Below, piece by piece: positions 25,672-34,869 of a DNA stretch of 41,657 nt (position 1 is the first letter of the stretch; each line of letters begins with the position of its first letter). The DNA is taken from NCBI GenBank assembly GCA_027491735.1, contig JAOZGP010000015.1:1-41657 (forward strand), given 5' to 3'. The stretch comes from Thermoproteota archaeon. GTDB lineage: Archaea > Korarchaeota > Korarchaeia > Korarchaeales > Korarchaeaceae. A program made the position numbers and the translations under genes. Under the pieces are notes generated by a model that saw only the letters and a list, made by a program, of their open reading frames with translations, did no database searches and was not told the origin of the DNA.

Positions 25672-26574
25672 ATGGAGGCCGCTAAAAGCTCCTTGGAAGT
25701 TCTAAAGGCTCAGAGAGAAGAGCTGCGGCAGAGGCTTCACCAGATCAGGGATGAGAGAAGGAGGCTTATAGAGGAGCTCAACGGTCTGCGGAGCAAGAAG
25801 AAGGAGATCATAAATCAACTTAGGAGTAAGAGGGAGGAGCTTAAAAAAATCCTTGAGGAAAGAAAGAGGCTTCGAGAGGAGATAAGTGAGCTCAAGGAGA
25901 AGAAGAAGGATACCTTAGAGAAGTTCTTCGAGGCCAAGAGGAAAGCGGAGGAGATAAAAAGAGAGTATGAGGAGATCATGAAGAGCGTAGGAATTCCTGA
26001 AAGGGTGATAAGGCAGAGAATCCGAAGACTTGAGAAGAGAATAGAGACGCAACCCCTCTCAAAGGACGCTGAAAGGGATCTCGTCATGCGCGTCGGACAC
26101 TTGGAGGCTTTACTTCAGGAGATAAACAGAGCTAAGTCCCTAAAGAGAAAACAAATAGAGATACTGGCTGATCTTGAGAGGTGGCGTTTCTTCCTAAGGG
26201 ACACTAGTGAGGGAATAAGGAAGAGAGTCGAACGCGTGAAGGAGATAAACGAACAAGCCTCTAAGATTATAGAAGAACTCGATTCAAGGAAACCTGAGAT
26301 AGAGGAGCTGAACAATAAGATGAGAGAGCTCAGTGACAAGATAGATGCCATGAAGAAGGACATGGATCAGATCTTCAACGAGTTGTCTGTTATACGAAGT
26401 AAGCTTGAAGAGCAGAGAGCCAAGATAGAGGGAGAGAGGATGGAAAGAGAGGAGGAAATTAAGACTAGAATCATAACAGAGGCAAAGGAGAAGCTCAAGT
26501 CCGGAGAAAAACTTACTTTGGAGGAGTTGAAGGCCCTCATAGAGGCGGGTGTGATAAAGGTTCCTGGAAAGTAA
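25672..26574 (+). CDS. Archaeal coiled-coil protein (COG1340-like)
   Basis: A 300-aa protein that is nearly all predicted coiled coil: long runs of E, K, R and L in heptads from residue 1 to ~115, a short break with IPERVIRQRIRRLEKRI and VMRVGHLEALLQEI, then more coiled coil to ~270. It has no signal peptide or membrane segment. It resembles the conserved archaeal coiled-coil family COG1340. The end (EKLTLEELKALIEAGVI) is a compact helical motif seen in these proteins. The ATG has a perfect TAAGGAGG site. Confidence 0.8.
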   Translation: MEAAKSSLEVLKAQREELRQRLHQIRDERRRLIEELNGLRSKKKEIINQLRSKREELKKILEERKRLREEISELKEKKKDTLEKFFEAKRKAEEIKREYEEIMKSVGIPERVIRQRIRRLEKRIETQPLSKDAERDLVMRVGHLEALLQEINRAKSLKRKQIEILADLERWRFFLRDTSEGIRKRVERVKEINEQASKIIEELDSRKPEIEELNNKMRELSDKIDAMKKDMDQIFNELSVIRSKLEEQRAKIEGERMEREEEIKTRIITEAKEKLKSGEKLTLEELKALIEAGVIKVPGK

Positions 26575-26634
26575 GTATTTCTCAACCTTTTTATTTTGAG
26601 TGTTTAAAGAACGGAGAGGGAGCATAATCGAACC

Positions 26635-27729
26635 ATGAACGTGAACGTCACCAACAGTAGCTTCAGGAAGATTCTAGTGCTCTGTGTTGATGTAGATGAT
26701 GATTTGGGCAGGAAGACTGGCATAAGAGGTCCTGTAATTGGGAAAGAGGAGAACCTAAAAGCAGCTACAGCATTAGCTGTAGCTGACCCCACGGAGGCGG
26801 ATGCGAACGCTATCTTCGGTGCTGTGAGGGTGTATGAGGAGACGAAAAGGGAAGCTCCTGAGGCAGAGGTTGAGATAGTCACAATTACAGGACATCCGAA
26901 GACAGACCTCAGAGCGGATCAAGAAATAATAAGGCAGATGGATGCTGTGACCGAGAGGTTCAGGCCTGACTTCATAGTGTTAGTATCAGATGGTGCCGAC
27001 GACGAGCGAGTAATACCCCTCCTCCTCAGATACTGCCAGACCATCTCGGTGAGAAGGGTGATAGTTCAACAGAGCCGGAACCTGGAGGAGACGTATTTCC
27101 TGCTCAAGAGATATATAGATAAACTGTTGGAGAGCCCTGGGACCAGAGCCATCGCCCTGGGTGTCCCAGGAACTGCCATATTTCTAGCAGCGCTGTTCTA
27201 CCTGTTGGGTTTGCAGAGGTTCTTCCTAGTAGGAGTAGGACTCACTACAGGGATTCTTCTTCTAGATAGAGCATTTAACATTGTCGGAAGAGTGGCATCC
27301 ATTGTAAACTACTTCGGGAGGGATATAGGAGCCATCTCCTTTGTTGTAGGATTGATAGGATTGTTGACTACTTCTGGGATGATATACAACGAAGCCACCT
27401 CCCTGGCCAACAGATTCACGGCCTACATCCTCATAGCTAAGATAATGGAGGACTCGTCCCTGATGGTGGCTGCCTCAATGGCGATAATGTTCCTCGGTAG
27501 CTTTGTGGAGAAGGTGGTCAAACATGAGGATCCTTACGAGAGGCTTTTAGGGGCTCTGATGTCGGTGCTTGTCTGGCCTGCTTTGAAGTTCTCAGGAGAG
27601 TATCTCCTCGGCAGGATATCTCTAGAAACTCTCTTCTTTGTAGAAGTTTTCCTCGCCTTCGCCGGAGTAGGGTTCTTCTTTGTCACCCTCAAACTCAAGA
27701 GAAGGGCTTCCCTCAGAGAGAGATATTGA
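26635..27729 (+). CDS. DUF373 family membrane protein
   Basis: A 364-aa archaeal protein of family DUF373. The N-terminal cytosolic domain has CVDVDDDLGRKTGIRGPVIG and LVSDGADDERVIPLL, rich in conserved aspartates, suggesting metal or nucleotide binding. From about residue 175, six or seven hydrophobic segments form a membrane domain. The reaction is unknown. Start ATG at 26635 lies about 30 bases from a TATA-like TGTTTAAAGA. The last 108 bases are antisense to the NYN gene. Confidence 0.85.
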   Translation: MNVNVTNSSFRKILVLCVDVDDDLGRKTGIRGPVIGKEENLKAATALAVADPTEADANAIFGAVRVYEETKREAPEAEVEIVTITGHPKTDLRADQEIIRQMDAVTERFRPDFIVLVSDGADDERVIPLLLRYCQTISVRRVIVQQSRNLEETYFLLKRYIDKLLESPGTRAIALGVPGTAIFLAALFYLLGLQRFFLVGVGLTTGILLLDRAFNIVGRVASIVNYFGRDIGAISFVVGLIGLLTTSGMIYNEATSLANRFTAYILIAKIMEDSSLMVAASMAIMFLGSFVEKVVKHEDPYERLLGALMSVLVWPALKFSGEYLLGRISLETLFFVEVFLAFAGVGFFFVTLKLKRRASLRERY

Positions 27730-28158
27730 TATATCTGCCGACTTCCTGAGGGCTACGCTGAAGCCTGGCTCCGCGCCTATAACGATGGTCTCCTTACCGG
27801 ATTCCTTGGCCTTATGAACTATTGGCAGGTAGGCGGCGCTTCTGGTCACCAGAACTATTGTGTTTATTTTGTCTGCTGCTATTGCCTCCATGGCGGCTAT
27901 GGTAAAGTCGACCTCCACCTTGCCTGTGGATATTATGGCCCTGAAACCGGCATTGTTGACTGCCTCTACGAGCTTCTCGGAGGCCTTTCTATCGAGTACC
28001 ACGACGGATATCACCGGCCTTCCCAAATCCATGCCTATCTTTCTTATGGTCTCCAGGTTCACGTTCAGATCCTTGCGGAGCATGTTGGGCCCATCCACAA
28101 TTATCGCGATCTGTTTTCTCTTCACAGCCTTTGTGACGGATCTTAAGACCTTCAACAA
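27622..28158 (-). CDS. NYN-domain protein (TIGR00288-like, PIN-fold ribonuclease family)
   Basis: A 178-aa protein with a NYN domain: IIVDGPNMLRKDLNVNLETI supplies the first acidic residue. VEVDFTIAAMEAIA and LVTRSAAYLPIVHKAKESG hold the later conserved positions, as in LabA-like proteins. The third acidic site of many nucleases (SGDSD) is here TRSAAY, so catalysis is uncertain. The acidic C-terminal tail (about residues 140-178) lies over the 3' end of the DUF373 gene. Confidence 0.75.
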   Translation of the reverse strand: MLKVLRSVTKAVKRKQIAIIVDGPNMLRKDLNVNLETIRKIGMDLGRPVISVVVLDRKASEKLVEAVNNAGFRAIISTGKVEVDFTIAAMEAIAADKINTIVLVTRSAAYLPIVHKAKESGKETIVIGAEPGFSVALRKSADISISLSEGSPSLEFEGDKEEPYSGEGEENFYKEESF

Positions 28159-28300
28159 CGGACACCTCTGGAGGGTTCTCCTTCTTGTGGCTGAGGGACC
28201 CTTATAATTGTAACTAATTTGTAATTAATTTCCATAGATCTCGATGAGAGCTGACGAAAAGATTTATAGACGTCGACGGTGGGATTCCCTCTGATACACA
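28159..28300 (+). promoter_or_regulatory. Promoter of TFS operon and short AT-rich direct repeat
   Basis: TTTATA at 28263-28268 lies about 37 bases before the TFS ATG, giving a short leader. Further upstream (28204-28232) ATTGTAACTAATTT and TTGTAATTAATTT form an imperfect direct repeat that could bind a regulator of either divergent gene. Confidence 0.45.
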
Positions 28301-28630
28301 ATGATATGTCCCAAGTGCGGCCATCTCATGAGACCTAGGAGAGAAAAGGAAAAGATAACTTTCTTCTGTCCTGCTTGCGGCTATGAGGCCAAGAAGGTGC
28401 GGAATGTGAAGGTATCCAGGAAGGTGAACAGATCTGTAAACGAGGGGGTAATAGTGATAAAGGACCCCGCCAAGCTCATATCACTGCCGATCGACGAGGA
28501 TGCCGTCTGCCCCAAATGTGGGAATAAAGGCGCGTATGTTCAGGTGGTTCAAACCAGAAGCGCTGATGAACCCCCAACCAGGATATACACTTGTACTCAA
28601 TGTAGGTACGTCTGGAGGGAGTACATGTAG
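28301..28630 (+). CDS. tfs: Transcription factor S (TFIIS/Rpb9-like)
   Basis: A 109-aa archaeal transcript cleavage factor that rescues stalled RNA polymerase. It has an N-terminal zinc ribbon (CPKCGHL...CPACGYE) and a C-terminal zinc ribbon (CPKCGNKGA...CTQCRYVW). The tip of the second has QTRSADEPPT, whose D-E pair enters the polymerase active site. All zinc ligands are present. Its stop codon overlaps the GTG start of the NSUN-like gene by one base. Confidence 0.95.
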   Translation: MICPKCGHLMRPRREKEKITFFCPACGYEAKKVRNVKVSRKVNRSVNEGVIVIKDPAKLISLPIDEDAVCPKCGNKGAYVQVVQTRSADEPPTRIYTCTQCRYVWREYM

Positions 28631-29595
28631 TGAACGTCCTTCAGGAACTTGAGTCTTATGGAATACCTCGGGATGTACTCAGGAGGAACTTCATAAGTAG
28701 ATATAGAAGAATTTTAGGGAAGGAGTTCAGCGAGTTCTTCAGGTATCTAGCCCATCTACCGAGGAGAAGTCTCAGAGTAAATCCTATGAAGGCGGTCACG
28801 GACGAGGAGATCACGTTCCTTGAGAGTGAGAGGTTCCGTCTCATCAGGATACCATGGTATGAACATGGTTTTTGGATATTATCCGGCCCGGAGAGGCCTG
28901 GAAACACCATATCCCACAAGCTCGGTTTAATTTACCTCCAGGAGGCTGCATCCATGATCCCTCCTGTTGTTTTGGATCCACAACCAGGTGAGAGGATTTT
29001 GGACATATCCGCTGCTCCAGGGTCTAAAACCACGCAGATGTCGGAGATGATGAGGTGGAGAGGCACGATCGTGGCCAATGATGTGTCGCTCCCCAGAATC
29101 AAAGTTTTAGTCTCCAATATCCAGAGAATGTCCTCATTAAATGTGATCGTGACTCGAGTGGATGGAAGATATGCTCACAAAGTGTTCGGAGAATGTTCAT
29201 TTGATAGGGTCCTGGTTGATGCTCCCTGCAGCGCTATAGGACAAGTCAGGCGATCTTGGGAGGCCCTGAAGAGATGGAGCCTGAGGGCAGTTAAGAGGAT
29301 CTCGCACCTCCAGAAAAGCCTCGTTCTCTCAGCGTACAGATGTCTGAGGAAAGGAGGGCTCCTTGTCTATTCAACCTGTACGTTTGATCCTGAGGAGAAC
29401 GAGTTTGTGGTCCAGACCTTGGTGGATCTAGGATGTGAGGTTCTAAAGCCAGACGTGGACGGTCTGAGGTTCAGAGAGGGACTTACAGAGTGGGAGGGAT
29501 CACGCCTGGACCAGTCCATCAGGAGAACGATGCGCATATATCCTCACCACAACGACACGGAGGGATTTTATGTCGCTCTCGTCAAGAAGGAATGA
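28630..29595 (+). CDS. NSUN/NOP2-family RNA m5C methyltransferase
   Basis: A 321-aa SAM-dependent RNA cytosine-5 methyltransferase. SAM motif ILDISAAPGSKTTQMSEMM (about residues 122-140), the catalytic VDAPCSAIGQVR and the second cysteine in VYSTCTFDPEENEFVV are intact. Target may be tRNA or rRNA. The start is GTG in 1-base overlap with TFS. The stop overlaps the next gene by 26 bases. It belongs to a four-gene transcript. Confidence 0.92.
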   Translation: MNVLQELESYGIPRDVLRRNFISRYRRILGKEFSEFFRYLAHLPRRSLRVNPMKAVTDEEITFLESERFRLIRIPWYEHGFWILSGPERPGNTISHKLGLIYLQEAASMIPPVVLDPQPGERILDISAAPGSKTTQMSEMMRWRGTIVANDVSLPRIKVLVSNIQRMSSLNVIVTRVDGRYAHKVFGECSFDRVLVDAPCSAIGQVRRSWEALKRWSLRAVKRISHLQKSLVLSAYRCLRKGGLLVYSTCTFDPEENEFVVQTLVDLGCEVLKPDVDGLRFREGLTEWEGSRLDQSIRRTMRIYPHHNDTEGFYVALVKKE

Positions 29596-30022
29596 GCGCA
29601 GTTGCTCCATAAGTGATTTTCTTGAGTGGTTGAGAGGCAGGTTCGCAATTCCCACCGAAAGGATACCATTTAGGCTGATACCGTCGGGTAAGAAGAGGAT
29701 AAGGATTTTCTCTGGTGATGAGGGTCTCGCAAAGTCCTCAGTTGTTGTGGGAGTTTACGTGGCCAAGAGAACTCCCTTTGGTTACGTGTTAAGTGTGGAG
29801 GGAGCACAGCTCTTAGGCCCTCTAGCCAGAAAGAATGTTTTAACCTTAAACCAGGAGCTTTTATATAAATGGATGTTGGGAGAGGACATCGAACCGCCTC
29901 GAGCTTATCTGGAAGAAGGTGTTATTTTGTTGAGGCATGACCGCCTGTTCCCCGGTTGTGGTTATTTTGATGGGAAGATTGTAAGAAACTTCCTACCCCT
30001 GGATAGGAGGATCGAGAGATGA
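29570..30022 (+). CDS. PUA/NIP7-like RNA-binding protein
   Basis: A 150-aa basic protein next to an RNA methyltransferase. The layout (LRGRFAIPTERIPFRLI, then VGVYVAKRTPFGYVLSVEGA, then GYFDGKIVRNFLPLDRRI) recalls the NIP7-like PUA protein that in other archaea is encoded beside or fused to NOL1/NOP2 enzymes. No catalytic residues are seen. It probably helps its neighbour bind RNA. Family assignment is by context and overall pattern, so moderate. The ATG lies inside the previous gene, and its stop overlaps the next by ATGA. Confidence 0.55.
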   Translation: MSLSSRRNERSCSISDFLEWLRGRFAIPTERIPFRLIPSGKKRIRIFSGDEGLAKSSVVVGVYVAKRTPFGYVLSVEGAQLLGPLARKNVLTLNQELLYKWMLGEDIEPPRAYLEEGVILLRHDRLFPGCGYFDGKIVRNFLPLDRRIER

Positions 30023-31509
30023 GAAGGTTTCTTGTCCTCTTCCTATGCGTCCTTATGTCCTGGTGGATCGTTGGAGTTGAAGCTATACCAGAAGGCAGCA
30101 AGGCTCCTGACTTCATGGTGGAGACCTACTCCGGGGAGTACATATGTCTAGCAGAGTTTGAGGATAAAGTAGTCATACTCGGATTCTTTCAGTATAAGTG
30201 CTCTCATTGTAAGAGAGATCTCCCAATAATGAGCGAAGATCTTAAGAAATGCGATCCAAACAGCTACGTGGTTATCTTAGATGGTGTGGGAGGGGATGCT
30301 CATCTGGATTATATGCTGTTCAGGAAACACGCCCTGGGGGACAACTGGTATTTTATCCCTGAGAATTTCAATTTAGTTAAGCTATATGCTGTTAAATTTA
30401 CGCCGACGTGGGTTGTGATATATCACGGGGTTGTCAAAAGGTTCATAGTTGGAGAGGCCAAGCAGGACTTCTGCGAGCTTGTGAACGACGTCTTAGCTGA
30501 AGCTAAGGAGCCCACCACCATAAACGGGAAGATGATCATCGAGAACGGTGAGTTGCTCATTGAGGGATTAGTAGTTTCAAATGGAGTTCCTCTCGCTGGG
30601 AGAGATCTCAGCGTAGTCATCCGAAAGGATAGAGAGAAGGTTTCCTCTTATGAGGTCTCTACAGACAAGGAAGGCGCGTTCAGGCTGGTCAGGAACATAA
30701 CATGGATGAGACCCGGGAATTACTCTATAGAAGTTTCTTTTGAGGGAGATAAGGGACATAAGCCCGCTCATTTAGTCAAAAAATTCGAGTTGAGGGGAGA
30801 AGCTGAAGGGGACGATAAGAATCTCCCTTCTAAGGAGATTTCACTGTTCTTCTCGAGAGAAAGGAAGAAGTTAAGAGATCTTTTAGGATCAGAACATTCC
30901 ACCAGCAAGGCAGCGCTTGTGTTAGCACTCGAGAATCAAAAGGTAAGGCTCGAAATTAGCAAGCTTAAGGAGATCGCTGAGGAGGGATATTCTCTCATCT
31001 CTGAAGGGAATGTTTCAGGTGCCGAGATGCTTAGGAGGGAGTATGTCTGCCTCAGGGATGCTATCGTTGAATCGCTCGCTCAAGCTGAAAACATTTCAGG
31101 ATGCGTGATGTTCAACCTCACATCCGGGGTGAGAAAGGGAGAAACCAGGAGCATAAGCTTTAAGGTCCTGGGTCCGTACGCCAAGAAAATAAGAATTGAA
31201 ATAGCTCAGACACCCCAGCCTCAAATTCTTTGGATCTTTGGATCACCAGTCTATTCCGTGGAGGCACGATGGGATGAGGAGGTCAGGACAAATCTTTCCA
31301 CGTGGTTGAGTAACGTATCCTATTCCGAGATCCACGGTCCTCTAAATGGAACCGTGAACTTGTCGATAAAGGCGGACAATTTGGGAGTTATGAGGTGGAT
31401 CCTCTTCCTCCCGATCGAGATGCCTGAGGCCATTCTAAAGGTGAGGATAGCTGTGTGTTATTCTAACGTATCAACGCGTGCTCTAGCGGACTATCTCTCT
31501 AAGGCGTGA
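30019..31509 (+). CDS. Secreted thioredoxin-fold protein with C-terminal surface domains
   Basis: A 496-aa protein with a signal peptide (MRRFLVLFLCVLMSWW, cut after about residue 22). The TlpA/ResA-like domain has redox site KCSHCKRD (about residue 63) and cis-proline in KFTPTWVVI. From about residue 175 follows an Ig-like region (LIEGLVVSNGVPLAGRDLSV). A charged helical stretch and another beta-rich region with several N-x-S/T sites come next, fitting AglB glycosylation. It probably reduces or isomerises disulfides outside the membrane, but it is fused to long surface domains. It ends with a 19-base overlap onto the convergent neighbour. Confidence 0.7.
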   Translation: MRRFLVLFLCVLMSWWIVGVEAIPEGSKAPDFMVETYSGEYICLAEFEDKVVILGFFQYKCSHCKRDLPIMSEDLKKCDPNSYVVILDGVGGDAHLDYMLFRKHALGDNWYFIPENFNLVKLYAVKFTPTWVVIYHGVVKRFIVGEAKQDFCELVNDVLAEAKEPTTINGKMIIENGELLIEGLVVSNGVPLAGRDLSVVIRKDREKVSSYEVSTDKEGAFRLVRNITWMRPGNYSIEVSFEGDKGHKPAHLVKKFELRGEAEGDDKNLPSKEISLFFSRERKKLRDLLGSEHSTSKAALVLALENQKVRLEISKLKEIAEEGYSLISEGNVSGAEMLRREYVCLRDAIVESLAQAENISGCVMFNLTSGVRKGETRSISFKVLGPYAKKIRIEIAQTPQPQILWIFGSPVYSVEARWDEEVRTNLSTWLSNVSYSEIHGPLNGTVNLSIKADNLGVMRWILFLPIEMPEAILKVRIAVCYSNVSTRALADYLSKA

Positions 31510-33104
31510 TCGAGCAGTATTTTCATCTCAGCTTTCTTTATGAGAAATCTAGCTCTGTTCACAAGACTTGGAGGAACAGCCACCCCCTTGATTCCCGAGG
31601 AGACTAGGTGCACAGTGCAATCGGAGGTGAGCTTGTCGAGAGCAAGTATCACTGGGGCATGGCGGGCTATCGGCCGGATTAATGAGAACAGCCTTCTGAT
31701 CCCTATCTCCTTGAATCTGAGGTCCTCCCGTAGATCCAATATCACTGCTCTTCTCCTTTGGATATCGGAAGGCTCTGTGGAGATAAGATCCAGTACTCCC
31801 TCTAAGAGAAGAGCGAAATCTCTGTTCTTCGATTTGTGAGCATCTTTTCTGGTCAGAACTGGTATCACTCCATCTGGAAGGTCATTCGCCTTGTCGGAGG
31901 ATGAGAGCATGTACGTCCCGAGAGGATATCTCGACATCTCCTCGCCTACCATTTGAAAGCCCTCATTAAGGATCACCAGACCATCAGCCGATACTTTCAA
32001 GTCTGTAGGTGACCTGGCGAGCAAGTAGATGTCCGTAGCCGTGATGTGTGCTTCTCTCAAGAGAAGCTCCTGCTTCGCACGCTCGACTTTCTTGGGTTTC
32101 AACTCCAGCTCGACCGTTTGCCCCTCCTCAGTCCTTTGAACGACTGATTGTGTTTCTTTTGTTTTTTCTGGAGGAGCAGGTCTTGTAGGAAGAACTAGTG
32201 TTATCAAAAACTCCTCACCAGTCTTTTCTGTGGGAAGAATCCACTGCACAACAGGTTCCTTGTTTAGATGCCAGGATATATCCCTGTAAAGCGTAGCCAG
32301 TCTTCTTAACTGATCATCGGAGAGGGAAGGAGCTCCGGTTAGCTCCTCTTCTACCCTCTTGACCACTTTAAATCCTCCCCTGCTTATCAGGGTTTGAAGC
32401 TTCTTTTCAGCAATGTTGGAACGTATGGACATGTCACCCTTCATCACCTCGAACGTGTCAGCATCAGGCTCCTCGATATCGAAGGAAACCCCATACTTTG
32501 ATGTTATCTTCACGCGATCTCCTTCAGGAAGGATCCAGCCCGAGCACCTAACGTTCACAGAGTCCAGGAACAACATCGAGGGAACCAAGTCCTCTGGTTC
32601 CGTTTCGACTGCCGATAGAAGAGTCGGGGTAAACACGCCTCCCAAAAGCTTTAGAAACACCTCCTTCATCCTTCTGCTACCCACACCCCATTCCAGAAGG
32701 GAAGTCAAGGTGGTCCTTTTGAGAACCTCATAACTCGGGGAGAGAGCTTCCACCACCCATTTGTTCTCTCTAAAACCATCGAGCTCCTGAAGGTTTCTCT
32801 CAAGATCTTTCCATATGTCTGAGCCCATGCTTAGATGAGATATCATACCTGAGATCCTGCTACACCTTCTCTCGAGCTCAGGAAGATCCTTGGACTTGAT
32901 CGACAGGAATAACTCATGTAAAACACCAGCTTCCCTGAGAAGACCCAATATTGTCTCTCTGGGAACCACAAATCCTTTTGGAACAGGATATCCATCCGAA
33001 AGAAGATCTCCTAACGCTGCAGCTATTTCTCCAAACTCTTTAACGGATTCACTGTTGAGCGAGCTTAAAGGCACACAGAGATTGGATGCCATGAGAAACA
33101 CCAT
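31491..33104 (-). CDS. Degenerate PEP-synthase/PPDK-like protein
   Basis: A 537-aa protein of doubtful activity. Residues ~12-50 (VKEFGEIAAALGDLLSDGYPVPKGFVV) resemble the N-terminus of phosphoenolpyruvate synthase/PPDK, but the usual GGKGANL glycine loop is lost. A conserved swivelling-domain histidine motif (TCHAAI-like) is not seen; the region around residues 345-400 has SADGLVILNEGFQMV instead. The C-terminal ~120 residues (AVILDLREDLRFKEIGIRRL, then LVSSGIKGVAVPPSLVNRA) look like a shrunken PEP-binding barrel. I infer a non-catalytic or repurposed paralogue. Confidence 0.5.
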   Translation of the reverse strand: MVFLMASNLCVPLSSLNSESVKEFGEIAAALGDLLSDGYPVPKGFVVPRETILGLLREAGVLHELFLSIKSKDLPELERRCSRISGMISHLSMGSDIWKDLERNLQELDGFRENKWVVEALSPSYEVLKRTTLTSLLEWGVGSRRMKEVFLKLLGGVFTPTLLSAVETEPEDLVPSMLFLDSVNVRCSGWILPEGDRVKITSKYGVSFDIEEPDADTFEVMKGDMSIRSNIAEKKLQTLISRGGFKVVKRVEEELTGAPSLSDDQLRRLATLYRDISWHLNKEPVVQWILPTEKTGEEFLITLVLPTRPAPPEKTKETQSVVQRTEEGQTVELELKPKKVERAKQELLLREAHITATDIYLLARSPTDLKVSADGLVILNEGFQMVGEEMSRYPLGTYMLSSSDKANDLPDGVIPVLTRKDAHKSKNRDFALLLEGVLDLISTEPSDIQRRRAVILDLREDLRFKEIGIRRLFSLIRPIARHAPVILALDKLTSDCTVHLVSSGIKGVAVPPSLVNRARFLIKKAEMKILLDHALER

Positions 33105-33149
33105 TCAACAGAAGAAGTGAGCGAGGTCTGAATTATAACTTTGTGCTCG

Positions 33150-33935
33150 CTACTGCATCCTGTTGAGGGAGACCACATCAGATAACTCGAGACCAGTTAT
33201 CTCGCTGGCACTGGCCCTCCTGGCGGACACCTCGATCAGGTTGGAGCTCCCTACTATGAGAAAGGGACCTCCAGATTCAGCTTCCTCGAAGGTCTTGACG
33301 AACCCCACATCAAATAGACCTTTTCTCGTCTCGAGAAGATACCTACCGGTCGGATCAAGAAACTCCGGTTTTATGTTCGTCACAACGTTTCCGAATCGGT
33401 CCACATTCAAAACTCGACCTTTAATTGTTCCCTCTTCAGTGATGAAGACCTTCCAAAGATCCAAATGGATATATTTCCTTAGAGGAGGACCTATCTTCCT
33501 TGGATCCAGGCCTTTAGACAGATAGGCTGCCACCGGAGCGAAGATATCCCTGCCATCGAATGTTCCGCTTCTTTCCGGTATGTACCACCTAGAAGCTATT
33601 TCGAACACCTCTATCCTCGGGGAAAGGCTTTCCGCTGCGGGTATCAGCAGACCGTTATCTGGACCAACGAAAAGATGATCTGAGGCTTTTATCACTATTG
33701 CTTTCCTCTCTGTGCCAACTCCTGGATCAACGACCCCCAGGAAAATCGTTCCTTTGGGGAACCATCTACAGGCCTGCCAGAGTATGAAGGCCCCGTGAAT
33801 CACGGAAAATGGTTGCACCTCGTGGGATATGTCTACTATCTCAGCCTGCTGATTTATGCTCTTTATTACTCCCTTCATGGCGGATACGTAGTAGTCCCTA
33901 TTACCGAAGTCCGTCAGGAGGGCTATCACGCTCAA
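33150..33935 (-). CDS. SAM hydroxide adenosyltransferase (DUF62)
   Basis: A 261-aa member of the DUF62 family, which splits S-adenosylmethionine to adenosine and methionine using water. The diagnostic stretches LLTDFGNRDYYVSAMKGVI, ISHEVQPFSVIHGAFIL and GTIFLGVVDPGVGTERKAIV are clear. FVGPDNGLLIPA follows. The fluorinase-like fold is shared, but the archaeal family hydrolyses SAM. It is translated in 4-base overlap with thpR upstream. Confidence 0.9.
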   Translation of the reverse strand: MSVIALLTDFGNRDYYVSAMKGVIKSINQQAEIVDISHEVQPFSVIHGAFILWQACRWFPKGTIFLGVVDPGVGTERKAIVIKASDHLFVGPDNGLLIPAAESLSPRIEVFEIASRWYIPERSGTFDGRDIFAPVAAYLSKGLDPRKIGPPLRKYIHLDLWKVFITEEGTIKGRVLNVDRFGNVVTNIKPEFLDPTGRYLLETRKGLFDVGFVKTFEEAESGGPFLIVGSSNLIEVSARRASASEITGLELSDVVSLNRMQ

Positions 33936-34501
33936 TCCGAGGCACCCAGCGCCGACGTATGGAGGTCCTCGTATACGGGTCCTTTGGACGTGAGAGTGCT
34001 CTTCTTGACCTTGAGCTGTGTGACCGATATACTGCCGAATTCCAAATCGGCGAACTTCGAAATGATCCTTCCGAGGTCTGCAGAGCAGTATTTGACTCTG
34101 GCCACGGTTACATGTGGTTGGGGCTTTTTCTTCTCCCGAGGAAAGCCAAGTTCGGTCAGCGAGGATTCCATCAGATCTATCAGATGAACAGCCTCCTCAA
34201 ACCCCTCCTTTATCCCAACCCAGATGACTCTAGGCCGGGTGGTGGAGGGAAAGCTCCCTACTCCCCATAAAACCATCTCGAATGGGCTTACTTTATGGGA
34301 TACCTCATCGACGACCCTATAGATGTGAGGTAATCTGTCCTTGTTCACATCCCCAAGGAACTTTATCGTCAGGTGTATGTTCTCCGGCTCCACAAGCTTC
34401 AACCTAGAGGAGGATCTTACAAGATCCTCTTGAAGTCTTGTTATCTTGGAGATCACCTCTCGATCGTCTATGTCTACTGCTATGAAGGTTCTTATGGCCA
34501 A
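33932..34501 (-). CDS. thpR: RNA 2',3'-cyclic phosphodiesterase (ThpR/LigT)
   Basis: A 189-aa 2H phosphoesterase opening 2',3'-cyclic phosphates, and in some cases joining tRNA halves. Both HxT motifs are present: NIHLTIKFLG (about residue 42) and PHVTVARVK (about 129). The window also holds an intron-containing tRNA-Tyr, for which tRNA splicing must leave such ends, though archaeal tRNA joining is mainly by RtcB. Start at 34501 lies 11 bases after the cupin gene. Confidence 0.93.
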   Translation of the reverse strand: MAIRTFIAVDIDDREVISKITRLQEDLVRSSSRLKLVEPENIHLTIKFLGDVNKDRLPHIYRVVDEVSHKVSPFEMVLWGVGSFPSTTRPRVIWVGIKEGFEEAVHLIDLMESSLTELGFPREKKKPQPHVTVARVKYCSADLGRIISKFADLEFGSISVTQLKVKKSTLTSKGPVYEDLHTSALGASD

Positions 34502-34512
34502 GTACCGATCCC

Positions 34513-34869
34513 TCAGGGTTCGCCCTTACATGGTATGAAGCACAGAAGTTCAGTGTCCTCAAGGGCCTCGAACGAGTGGGGTTTATTTGGTGGTATGTAG
34601 ATTGCATGACCATCCTCAACCACAGCTTCGTCGTCTCCGGATCTGACCCTGAGCTTCCCCTTTATCATGTATATCTCATGCTCCCAGTCGTGGGAGTGAA
34701 GTTTTATCGAGGCTCCCTTCTTAAGAGTGAAGTGGCGCATGGAGAAAGTTGGGACTCCATCTCTCTTCTTTGAGAGGACCCATCTTATATGAACCCCCTC
34801 AGCAAAAGTCTCAGGTTCCACATCCAGGACCCTCTTGACGATCATCATGTGGCACCGAGCCATGAGCAC
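34513..34869 (-). CDS. Cupin-fold protein
   Basis: A 118-aa single cupin. The first cupin motif, IKLHSHDWEHEIYMIKGKL, supplies His, His and Glu metal ligands. The second, GHAIYIPPNKPHSFEA, supplies the last His. Ligand or product is unknown. The real start may be the ATG of MMIVKRVLDVE (about 34848) rather than the first codon. It heads the three-gene minus-strand set with thpR and the SAM hydroxide adenosyltransferase. Confidence 0.85.
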   Translation of the reverse strand: MLMARCHMMIVKRVLDVEPETFAEGVHIRWVLSKKRDGVPTFSMRHFTLKKGASIKLHSHDWEHEIYMIKGKLRVRSGDDEAVVEDGHAIYIPPNKPHSFEALEDTELLCFIPCKGEP

